NCBI GenBank assembly: GCA_965216335.1
Contig: OZ244154.1
Coordinates: 2,852,001 to 2,916,000, forward strand
Length of the DNA: 64,000 nucleotides
DNA from: JAHEJE01 sp965216335
Lineage (GTDB): Bacteria; Pseudomonadota; Alphaproteobacteria; Rhizobiales; Aestuariivirgaceae
Direction: 5' to 3'
The translations under genes were made by a program, and so were the position numbers. How positions within the stretch are numbered: position 1 is the stretch's first letter; the number at the start of each line of letters is the position of its first letter. The notes beneath the pieces were generated by a model. The model was given only the letters and a program-made list of their open reading frames with translations. It was not told where the DNA came from and did not search any database. Below, in pieces: positions 7,498-18,900 of this stretch.

Positions 7498-9726
7498 CTA
7501 ACCGGCCTCTCGCGTGTTGCCTCGGAATGATACGATGTTGGCGCCGTCTTCAAGCGGCGGTTCCGTCGCCGACCGCGCCTCGGTCCGCGGTCTGTCGAAC
7601 ATGCCAGAGACATTTAGGTACTGCGGAACGGAGATCCCATTCTGGCGGAGCAATTGCTCAAGCGCATCAATATGCGCTGTCAATGCCTGTACATTGTCTT
7701 CAAGAAGCTTGGCCTTGACGTTGAAATCGACCCGCATGCGCAGACTGTCCTTGTGCGCCTGTTGCGTTTCAGCTTCCGCCCTGCGGCGCTCCTCAAGCGC
7801 CAGTTGCAGGCGATCCTCCATCGCTGATCTGCTGCCTTGCAGCACGCTCAGTTCATCGCGCGCCTGTTGTGCGGCCATCTTCAGGTCACTTGTACTTCGC
7901 GCCGCATCGCGCTGGAAATCTGTCTGTTTGCGTTCCAGCTCTTCCACCATCCGCGACAGCCGCTTGCGCTCCTCCCGTTCGCTGACCAGCGCGCGATCGA
8001 GTTCTTCGCTGGTGCGCAAGGTGGTCTTGAGAAGCTCGTCTTGTTCGCTTGCCGACTGGCGAACCGTATCAAGCTTGACGCGCATCTCCGCGGCTTCCGC
8101 TTGAAGCGCCGCCGATTTGTCGCGGTACTGTGCGCTCAGTGACACCGCGGCTTCGCTTGAACTTTCAAGCTCCCGGATAATCGACCGAGATGTCTCTGCA
8201 ACCGCCGTAACCTTGGCCAGTTTTACTCCCATCTCAGCCGCATGCTGTTTCAGCCGCAGGGCCTCGTTGCTTGCATCTTCAGCCTCGCGCCTGAACCGTG
8301 CGGTTTGCTCCTCAAGCTTTGCGTTGGCGACCTCCAGTTCGCCGGCTGTCTCTCGCAGTATTTCCAGTTCGGCCTTGGCTTGCTCGGTATCGGCTGCGTC
8401 GCGGGCCAGATTGTCAAGCGAGCTGCCGATCTTGCGCCGGAATGCATCGGTCTCCCTGCGCAATGTATCAAGGACTTCTATGCGGTTCTGCAGCGTCTCA
8501 CCCGACAGCTCTGGCATGCGCGGCGTCTCGCTTTTGCTGGATGCATCCATCGGCTTGGCCGTCTGCAGTGTCTCGCCTTGCTCCGGCACGGTCTCACGCT
8601 CCGCATTGTCATTTGCAACCGGCGCGGCCACTTCGGCGATTTGTGTCTCGCGCGTCGTGGCCGTGTCCGCGGCTGACTTCTGCTGCCCAGAATAGCGAAC
8701 TTGTGGCAGGAACAACAGACCAAGGACGACTGCCGCCAAGCCGGCCAGCAGGCTGAAGATCGTTGCCCAGTTGTTCTCGGCCGGTTCACGCAAAATTTGT
8801 GTCCCCTCCTCATCCGCGCCGGAAACCGCATCTTTTGAGCCTCCGCCCTTCGGTGGATCCGGCTGTTTAGTCGCTGCGGCAACAGGCGGAACAACCGCCT
8901 GTGCGTCCGTTGCATCGCTCTGATCCTGTTCGTGATGTTTGAGTGCAGTTGCAATGCGCGGGAACATCGACAACGCCTCAGCCAGCAACTCGGCCGTTGT
9001 GTTTTCGACGTGCACAAAGTCCTCGACGGTTATGTCGACGGATCGCTGCGTTACGGTTCTGAAGGTGGTTGAAACCGCCTTGATTGTTCCTTTGATGACA
9101 ACGAACTGTGACAGCTTGTCCGGATTGCCGGCAAACTCCGCATCGCTGCTGCAATAGTACTTGACCACTTCGCGCTTGGACACGTCGTCCGGCGCTTTGA
9201 GGGTTTGTGTTGCCTGGCCGATGCGTACCTCCGGGCCAAACTGAGTCAGTGCGGATAGGTCGCCGGCATCGGGCAAAGCCGGCCACTCGAAGTCCTTGCT
9301 GTCGAGCTTCCAGGTTTCAATGGCAGCGGCAAGTTCGCGCCGGGGCTTTGTGGCATCGAACGTCAACAAGTGGCCGTCGGTTGTCTCATCGATCTCCCGG
9401 CCGCCGACAACGCCGCGAGCCAGGCTTCTGCCGTCTTCCTTCGGGGTAACGAGCACATAATCCTGGCCGCCGGTCGTAAACAGCTTGCCTGCTTCCCGCT
9501 TGATCAGCACGCGCTCGCGCGTTTCCAAGGTTTCCGTCTTGGTCTTGAACTCGGGCAACAGGCGACCAAACGTCTGGTTGGGATAAAGCGATCCCAGACC
9601 AAGATCGATCTCGGCACCCTTGATATCAGCGCAGCTCAAAGCGCTCGCAGGACTGCCGGCACCAAAACCGGAGACTACTGCAATGATAAGAATGATCAGT
9701 GATACGCACTTGAAACGCTGCCGCAT
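7498..9726 (-). CDS. Membrane-anchored coiled-coil protein of unknown function with signal peptide
   Basis: I do not recognise a family. The 742-aa product starts with a signal peptide (hydrophobic run LIILIIAVVSGFGAG, cleavage plausible after PASA). A presumably periplasmic domain of about 290 residues follows, with LGLGSLYPNQTF and a later region rich in beta strands. Next comes a low-complexity linker (A/P/D/G-rich) and a membrane helix near residues 320-343 (IFSLLAGLAAVVLGLLFLP). The last ~330 residues, in the cytoplasm if the signal is cleaved, are long heptad-rich coiled coil dominated by E, A, R, K and Q from about residue 410 to 700. The start could also be 15 bases upstream at 9741; both keep the signal peptide. 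It is divergent from the giant-protein gene across about 270 bases that hold a perfect operator-like palindrome, so co-regulation is possible. A scaffold or envelope role is only inference. Confidence 0.8.
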   Translation of the reverse strand: MRQRFKCVSLIILIIAVVSGFGAGSPASALSCADIKGAEIDLGLGSLYPNQTFGRLLPEFKTKTETLETRERVLIKREAGKLFTTGGQDYVLVTPKEDGRSLARGVVGGREIDETTDGHLLTFDATKPRRELAAAIETWKLDSKDFEWPALPDAGDLSALTQFGPEVRIGQATQTLKAPDDVSKREVVKYYCSSDAEFAGNPDKLSQFVVIKGTIKAVSTTFRTVTQRSVDITVEDFVHVENTTAELLAEALSMFPRIATALKHHEQDQSDATDAQAVVPPVAAATKQPDPPKGGGSKDAVSGADEEGTQILREPAENNWATIFSLLAGLAAVVLGLLFLPQVRYSGQQKSAADTATTRETQIAEVAAPVANDNAERETVPEQGETLQTAKPMDASSKSETPRMPELSGETLQNRIEVLDTLRRETDAFRRKIGSSLDNLARDAADTEQAKAELEILRETAGELEVANAKLEEQTARFRREAEDASNEALRLKQHAAEMGVKLAKVTAVAETSRSIIRELESSSEAAVSLSAQYRDKSAALQAEAAEMRVKLDTVRQSASEQDELLKTTLRTSEELDRALVSEREERKRLSRMVEELERKQTDFQRDAARSTSDLKMAAQQARDELSVLQGSRSAMEDRLQLALEERRRAEAETQQAHKDSLRMRVDFNVKAKLLEDNVQALTAHIDALEQLLRQNGISVPQYLNVSGMFDRPRTEARSATEPPLEDGANIVSFRGNTREAG

Positions 9727-9867
9727 GACCCCCAACCCCATCTGCGACTGATTATTATTGCGTGCACCCTATCACGGGATGGTTGCAATGGCGAGCAATA
9801 ATGAAACGCTTACCCAGCGGCATAAGTACCGCGGAAATCAGCGTTTTTTAGGTCACTCGCAACCAAC

Positions 9868-9888
9868 TATTAACCATACAGGTTAATA
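9868..9888. promoter_or_regulatory. Perfect operator-like palindrome in the divergent promoter region
   Basis: The arms TATTAACC (9868-9875) and GGTTAATA (9881-9888) are exact reverse complements around a 5-base centre. The left arm plus centre contains TTAACCAT, which matches the CtrA half-site used in alphaproteobacteria, although the TTAA-to-TTAA spacing is 9, not the canonical 7. A weak -35-like TTAACC (9870-9875) and -10-like TAGACT (9892-9897), 16 bases apart, would place this dyad over the promoter of the giant gene. It lies 107 bases before the ATG at 9996. Confidence 0.45.
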
Positions 9889-9995
9889 CCTTAGACTCCT
9901 TTTGAACATACATTCCAGTGTTGGCGGTCTCCGTGGGGGCGTTTTTGACCGGGTGTTAATCAAACTGCATCCCAGGTCAGTGAGGAGAGAGTAGT

Positions 9996-12900
9996 ATGAA
10001 CAAGCCGTTCGATTGGAAGAACACGTCACGGCTATTAGGCGACACACCGGATCATAGCCAGTTTTTCGATGATCTGAACTCCTCCAGCTCATTGTTGGCG
10101 CTGGAGCAGCGCATCGTGTTCGATGCCGCAGCGGTTGCGACCGGCACAGAGGTTCTTGCGGAGGCCACTGACCCGGGCTCTCAATCCACAACCGAGCCGA
10201 CGGATGCAGCTGTTGAGGATCTCGATGCCGCGTTGTCGGGTGTTGAAGCCTCATCGTCCAACGAAATCGTCTTCATCGACGCTGCCGTCGGTGGCGTTCA
10301 GCAGTTCCTCGAATCCGTTCCAGCGACCGCCGAAGTGGTGTTGCTCGAAGCCGACCGCGATGGCGTCGAACAAATCGCCCAGGTCCTCCAGGACAGGACC
10401 GACCTCGATGCAATTCACATCCTCAGCCACGGTGAGCAGGGCAAACTCTTTATCGGCGACGACGTGCTGGACGCCGAAAGCATGCAGGGCGAGCACCTTG
10501 ATGAACTGACCGTCATCCGAAACGCCCTGAGTGACACCGGTGATATTCTCATTTATGGCTGCGACTTTACCGGCGGTGAATCAGGCCTCGAAGCCGCCAT
10601 GCTGCTCGGCTCGATCACCGGTGCCGACGTCGCCGCTTCCAGTGATCTGACCGGCGCCACTGCGCTTGGCGGCGACTGGGAGTTGGAGACGCACATTGGA
10701 TCAGTTGAAACAGACGAGTTGTCAGCCGGAAACTGGGACGGCCTCCTGATACAACGGCATGACACAACCGGCCTCACCCAATCGCTAGACTTCGGCACGC
10801 AGGGCTGGACCTCGAACAGTTACAACGAAACCTTCACCGATGTCAGCGGCAGCGGCACAAATGTCCAGGTCAATCTGACGGACACTTCCGCACTGACCAG
10901 CTCAGCTTATGAAAGCGGCTCCGGTTTTACCGGCGGTGAAGATGGTGTGCTGTTCATGACCACGGGTTTTGGCTCCGGCTCGACGACCATTGAGTACAAC
11001 TTCACCGGCACTGGTGTCGAAGAAGTCGGCTTCGATCTTTTCCATATCAACACCAACGGTTCTGCAGGTGATATGGTGACAGTCCGTGCAGTGACCAACC
11101 TGGGCACGGTGCTGAACAATCCTACGATAACAACGGCGGGTGCGAATTCGACATACTCTGTAAGCGGAAACACACTTGACGCAACCGGAACTTCGACAAC
11201 TGCGTCGGACATGCAAGCAGGTTTCAACTTCACTGCGCCCGGCGGTGAAACGATCACCAGGATCGAGATTGTCTGGCAGGACTATTCCGGTTCGACTGGC
11301 GGCACCCACGGCCTTGTCATCGGCAACATTGACTTCGACATCGTCAATGTTGCCCCCGACGCCGTTGACGACAATTTCGTTACAGCACCGGATACTGCTG
11401 TTTCCGGATCGGTGGCGACGAACGACTCCGACCTCAATGGAGACGCCCTTTCATATTCGCTGGGTGCCGGGCCATCGAATGGTGCCTTGTCTCTGAATTC
11501 AGATGGCTCATTCACGTACACGCCAAATGCGGGCTTCATCGGTACAGACACATTCACATACATTGTCGACGACGGAAATGGCGGCACGAGTACAGCAACC
11601 GCCACCATCGTTGTCGACACCATCACCAGCGGCTGGAGCATCACCGGCGACACCAGCGTTACAGAAGGCGCGGTGGCCGGCTACATCGTTTCGCTGACCG
11701 AAACCATTCCGGCCGGCCAGACCGCCTCGGTCGACCTGTCGCTGATCGACATCGACACCTCCAGCGCCGACTATGACGATTTTATCGCTGCGGTGAACAC
11801 CGCCGTGGCCAGCCGCTCTGACCTGACCTTTGACGGCACCACCTTGACATACACCGCGCCGTCGGGCGGTTACACATCGAGCTACAATGCCACCGGCAGC
11901 ACCTTTGTCGATATTTCCGGTACCGGCACGGCGATGAATATCGGTGATGACGCCAGCGTGCTCACCAATATCGGCTTCGGCTTTGACTTCTACGGCACCA
12001 GCTATTCGCAGCTCTATGTCAGCGACAACGGCTATGTCACCTTCGGCGGCCCCTATGGCGGTGGCACGACCTATATCAACCAGGATATGAGCAGCGGCAC
12101 AGCCATGGGCGGTCTGCCCGGCATCGCCGCCTATTGGGACGATCTCGATCCGTCTGCGGCCGGCGCCATCGATGTCTTTGCTCAGACGACCGGCACCCCC
12201 GGCAATCAGCAGTTTATCATCCAGTGGAACAATCTGCCCATCTGGGGTGCTGCAGGTGCCGACACCGGCACGTTCCAGTTGATTTTCGACGAGGCGACAG
12301 GTGAACTCCGCGTAAACTACCCGGATGTCGATTTCGATGGTTCGGGCAACGATTTCGGTGCCTCGGCCACGATTGCCGTCCAGGACGGTGCCGGCCAGGC
12401 CACACAGCACAGCTTCAATTCGCCAGGCAGCGTCGCCAGCGGCTCCAGCATCGTCTTCGCCCCGGTGACCGGCACCATGGCCGACCTGGCAATCAGTCTC
12501 GGCACGGTCGACGACACCACCGCCGAAGGCGCCGAAAATTATCGCATCGCGCTCTCCAATACGGTGAACAGCGCCCTGATGGCAGCGTCCTCCGTCGACA
12601 CCACGATTGTCGACAACGACGTTGCGGCGCCGGTGGTCGATCTCGACACCACCGACCCGGCTCCGGCCGCACCTTCCGCATTCGATGACTTCGAATCCGG
12701 CACCCTGACCGGCGGAACGGGAGCCTGGACCAGCGACTGGACGTTCGTCGATCTCGGCGGTGGAGGTACCAGCTCCGACGTCGGTGTCGAAACCAAAGCC
12801 GGCTCACAGGCCCTGTTCGTCCAGGATGACGGCGTTGCTGTGCAGCGCACCGTTGATCTGACCAATGCCGAAACCGCGACCCTGAGCTTCGATTATTTGC

Positions 12901-15900
12901 GCGACGGTCTCGACAATTCATCGGATTTCATTGTACTCGAGGTTTCAACCGACGGTGTCAACTTCACGGCAATAGATACAACGACCTTTGTGGGACCGGT
13001 GAGCGATGGCAGTTTTGTAACAAACTACACGGCAGATCTGACCCCCTACATCTCGTCAAACACAACCATCCGATTTGCCACCTCTTCAAGTCTTGGCGGG
13101 TCGGATAAGCTCTATATAGACAACCTCTCGATCACGACTACCGCGGTTGATCCGACCAGCCATTCCGCAACTTACCTGACCAACTCGGCGCCGATCCCCA
13201 TCGCCAGCGCCGACACCGGTATCACCGACGCCGACAGTCCCAATATGACCTCGGCGACGATCACCCTAACCAACCCGCAGACCGGCGATGCGCTGTCCCT
13301 GCTCGGCTCCATGCCGGCCGGCATTACCGCAACCGTGAACGGCACTGGCGATGCCGTCACCCTGACCGGAACGGCAAGCTCTGCCGACTATGCAGCCGCA
13401 ATCGAACTGATCGGCTTCGCGACATCCGGCACAGTCCTGATCGACCGCGTAATCGAAGTTCAGGTTACCGACGACGATGGCATTCCCAGCAATATCGCCA
13501 TTTCGACGATTTCAGTCGAAATCGACAGCGATGCCGATGGCGTTTCCGATATCAACGACATCGACGACGACAACGACGGCATTCTGGACATCAACGAACA
13601 GGCCCTCGGTTTCACCACCGCGACCACGACGCTGACCTATGATGCCGCGGCCTCCGCTGCTGCAACGCAGGTCAATGGCCAGCCGGTCATTATCCTCACC
13701 GATGGCGATATCACCGTCACGATCACCAACAACTCCGGCGCGACGATCTCCGGTAGTTCGGTCTCAACGGATTCAAGCTCCGGTACCGCAGAATCCGTTC
13801 GCATCACCATCACCTCGGCATCCGGCACGGTGTATCTGGACAGCATCCAGTTTGGTGATTTGGATGACTTCGACCAGAACCAGTTTGTCGATGCAATTGC
13901 GCTCGACCAGACGGGAACGTGGTCAAATCTCGGCAATGCCAATGGCACGGACGCCATGGTTGCCTACACCAACGACGCCGCCGGCGAGGCCGCCGCGACG
14001 GCGGACACGGGCGAAACCGCCAGCTTTTCGACCTTCCAGGCTGCCGGCGCGGTCAGCGACATCCTGCTTAACCCGGCGAGCTCGGTTCACGACAACTACT
14101 TCGCGACCTTCAACTTCGACTCGTTGGTAGACACGTTCCTGCTGTTCGGTTCAGACGTCGTTAGTCCGCTCGACCAGGTCACCTACATCAACTTTGACAC
14201 CCTGGTTATCACCTACGCCTTTGAGACGATGCAGGATGTTGATACGGACGGCGACGGGGTGGTCGACCGGCTTGACATCGACAGCGACAATGACGGCATC
14301 ACCGGCAACGTGGAAGCCCAGACCACAGCCGGCTACATAGCCCCTTCCGGCACCGGCGCGGCAATGGTCGATATCGATGGCGATGGTCTCGACGACAATT
14401 ACGATGCCGATACCACGGACACCTCATCGGCCGCCAGCCTGGGCCTGACCCCTGTTGACACAGACGGCGACGGGACAGCCGACTACCTCGATACCGACAG
14501 CGACAACGATGGTCTGACCGACACGCAAGAAGCCGGCCATGGCGTCTCCCAGGCCACCATCGACGCCTCCGCCGACACCGACGGTGATGGTCTGAAGGAT
14601 GTTGTCGAAGGTGCAGATGCCAACGACGGATTTGACGTCAATGACGAAAACCTCGACGCCACCGACAGTAGTTTCCTGCTGGCCGATAGCGACGATGACA
14701 CCAATGCTGATGGCTCGAACGCTGTGCCAACGGTAACGGATCTCGATTACCGGGACGATCAGTTCCGGCCGATCATCGACTTGAATGATGACGGCACCAC
14801 CTTGGATCGTACGTGGTCTGACACATTCACCGAAGGAGACGTGCCCGTTTCCGTGACCGACACGGACGCCGACATCATCGATGGCGATGACACATCGTTT
14901 CCGACACTCGATCTGGTCCTGGGCGGCTTCACCGATACCGGTAGCGAAATCGTCACCATCGGCGGCACCGGCTTCACCTACGGCACCGCCCTATTCACCA
15001 CGGTAACCGTCGGCGGCACGACATTCGATGTCGACTATGACGGCGCCGAAAGCATCAGCTTCAACCGCACCGGCGGCGGCGAAATGCCGGAAGCCGATAT
15101 CGAGGCCCTGATCCGCTCGATTACCTACGAGCACACGTCGGAAGATCCGACCGCCGGTGACCGGACCTTCTCCTTCGTCACCAGCGATGGCGATGCGAAC
15201 TCCAACACCGCGGTTTCGACCATCACGGTAGTGCCGGTAAACGATGCGCCCGTCGCGACCGACAACACCAACTCGGTTGTCGAGGGCGCTACCGTTTCCG
15301 GCAACATGATCACCGATGATTCCGGAGCAGGCACGGACAGCGATCCGGAAGGCGATACGCTTGCCGTCACCGAAGTCAATGGGGCCACCTTTACGCCGGG
15401 GGTCCCGGTCGTTCTTGCATCGGGCGCCGAAGTCACGCTGCAGGCCGATGGATCCTACACCTACAATACCAACGGGCAATTCGACAGCCTGGCGGTCGGT
15501 GCCACCACAACCGACAGTTTCACCTACACCATCGATGATGGGAACGGCGGTACCGATACCGCAACGGTGACAATCACCATCACCGGCGTGAACGATGCTC
15601 CTTTGGCAGCAGACGACGTCAATACGACCGATGAAGATACCACCCTGACGGTCAATGCCGCTTCCGGCCTTTTGGCCAACGACAATGATGTCGACGGCGA
15701 CACCTTGACCATCACGGACTTCACAGTTGATGGTACGACCTATACTCCTGGTGCGATAGTCAGCCTTGCCGAAGGCGACCTCACCATCAACGCCGACGGC
15801 AGCTACACCTTCGTGCCGGCAGCCGACTACAACGGCCCGGTCCCGGTTGCCACCTACACCGTTGATGACGGCAATGGCGGCACCGACACCGCCACGCTCA

Positions 15901-18900
15901 CCCTCACGGTAACATCGGTCAACGACGCTCCGGTCGCCAATGACGATGTCGTGCCGGTCACGGAAGACATTGCGGTCAGCGGCAACGTTCTCACCAATGA
16001 TACCGACGCCGACGGTGATACCTTGACGGTCATTGCCGCGAGTGTCGACATTGATGGTGACGGCACCGACGACGCTCTGGCCATTGGTGCGCCAACACTG
16101 CTCAGCAATGCTGCCGGCGATCCGATCGGCACGATCACTCTCAACGCCGACGGTTCGTTCACATTTACCCCTGCACCGAACTACTTCGGTGCCGTCCCGA
16201 GCATCACCTACACCGCGTCCGACGGCAACGGTGGCACCGCCGATGCCGACGCCGAGCTGATCCTTGGCGTCATCACGGCGGTTAATGATACGCCCATCAT
16301 CGATCTCAACTCCAATGCCACACCAGGCAACGCGGATCGCGATTATGCTGCAACGTTCACCGAAGGCGACAGCCCGGTCGGGGTCACCGATACGGATGCC
16401 GACGTAAAGGATTTCAATGAAGACGACGTCGATACGATGACGATCGTCGTCAGCGGTGCGACGGACGGCGCTTCTGAAGAACTCACCATAGCTGGTACGA
16501 CGTTCGATCTGTCGGCATCGACCAGCTTTACGGTTCTGTTTTCCGGCGAATCTCTGGACGTGGATTACAACGCCGCAACCGGAACAATCACCATAACGGA
16601 ATCGGGCGGTGCTGCCATCGACGATCCGGTCTGGGATGCCCTGCTGCCGACCATTCAGTATGAACATACCAGCCAAGCCCCAACGGCCGGAGACCGCGTC
16701 TTCGAGTTTTCCGTTGCCGATCAGTTCGGAAGCATCTCGCCATTCGCCTATTCGACCATAACGGTCGTCCCGGTGAATGACGCACCGGTCGCCAACGACG
16801 ACACGGAGTCTGGTCCGGAAGATGCCTTGCTCTCCGGCAATGTCGTTGCCAACGACATCGACGTCGACGGCGATACGCTCACCGTCACCGAATTCATCAT
16901 CGGCGGCACGACTTACGCGCCAGGTACCACCGTCAGCCTCGCCGAAGGAGACCTCACTCTAAATGCCGACGGTTCTTTCACGTTCGACCCGGCTGCCGAC
17001 TTTAACGGCGCGGTTCCGCAGGTCACGTACACCATCACGGATGGCAGCATCACCGACACGGCGACGCTGGACATTACAATAACCCCGGTCAACGACGCCC
17101 CGGTCGCCACGGACGATGCCAACTCGACGGCCGAGGACACAACGCTCACCGTCGCTGCCGCTTCCGGCCTGCTCGCGAACGACACGGACATCGACGGCGA
17201 CACGCTCAGTGTGACGGACTTCACGGTCGGTGGCAGCAGCTATGCTGCCGGCGCCACTGCGTCCCTGGCCGAAGGCGACCTGACCATCAACGCCGATGGC
17301 TCCTACACCTTCGTGCCCGCCACGGACTATAACGGCCCGGTCCCGGTTGCCACCTACACCGTCGATGACGGCAACGGCGGCACCGACACCGCCACCCTGA
17401 CCATCGCCGTCACCCCGGTCAACGACGCACCGGTCGCCACGGATGACAGCAACTCGACGGCGGAAGACACAACCCTGACGGTGGATGCCGCCTCCGGCCT
17501 GCTGGCCAACGATACGGATATCGACGGCGACACGCTCAGCGTCACCGGCTTCACCGTCGGTGGCAGCAGCTATGCCGCCGGCGCCACTGCGTCCCTGGCC
17601 GAGGGCGACCTGACCATCAACGCCGATGGCAGCTACACCTTCGTGCCCGCCGCGGACTATAACGGCCCGGTCCCGGTTGCCACCTACACGGTCGACGACG
17701 GCAACGGCGGCACCGACACCGCCACGCTGACCATCGCCGTCACTCCGGTCAACGACGCCCCGGTGGCTGTCGATGACAGCAACTCGACGGCGGAAGACAC
17801 AACCCTGACGGTCGCTGCCGCTTCCGGGCTGCTGGCCAACGACAGCGATGTCGACGGCGACACGCTCAGTGTGACGGACTTCACCGTCGGTGGCAGCAGC
17901 TATGCCGCCGGCGCCACTGCGTCCCTGGCCGAGGGCGATCTGACCATCAACGCCGACGGCAGCTACACCTTCGTGCCCGCCACGGACTATAACGGCCCGG
18001 TTCCGGCCGCCACCTACACCGTCGATGACGGCAACGGCGGCACCGACACCGCCACCCTGACCATCGCCGTCACCCCGGTCAACGACGCCCCGGTCGCCAC
18101 GGACGATGCCAACTCGACGGCCGAGGACACCACGCTCACCGTCGCTGCCGCTTCCGGCCTGCTCGCGAACGACACGGACATCGACGGCGACACGCTCAGT
18201 GTGACGGACTTCACGGTCGGTGGCAGCAGCTATGCTGCCGGCGCCACGGCCAGCCTGGCCGAGGGCGATCTGACCATCAACGCCGACGGCAGCTACACCT
18301 TCGTGCCGGCCACGGACTATAATGGCCCGGTCCCGGTTGCCACCTACACCGTCGATGACGGCAACGGCGGTACCGACACCGCCACCCTGACCATCGCCGT
18401 CACCCCGGTCAACGACGCACCGGTCGCAACGGACGATGCCAACTCGACGGCGGAAGATACAACCCTGACGGTTGATGCTGCCTCCGGCCTGCTGGCCAAC
18501 GACACGGACATCGACGGCGACACGCTCAGCATCACCGGCTTTACGGTTGACGGCTCGAGCTATGCCGCCGGCGCCACGGCGTCGCTGGCCGAGGGCGATC
18601 TGACCATTAACGCCGATGGCAGCTACAGCTTCGTCCCCGCCACGGACTATAACGGCCCGGTCCCGGTTGCCACCTACACGGTCGACGACGGCAACGGCGG
18701 CACCGACACCGCCACCCTGACCATCGCCGTCACTCCGGTCAACGATGCGCCGGTCGCAACGGACGATGCCAACTCGACGGCGGAAGACACCACGCTGACG
18801 GTGGACGCCGCCTCCGGCCTGCTGGCTAATGACAGCGATGTAGACGGCGACATACTCAGTGTGACGGACTTCACCGTCGGTGGCAGCAGCTATGCTGCCG

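Noticed and set aside
14991..16676. 561-aa minus-strand open frame
   Set aside because: It lies antisense to the variable Ig-like part of the giant protein; it arises from GC-rich periodic coding sequence without its own start signals.
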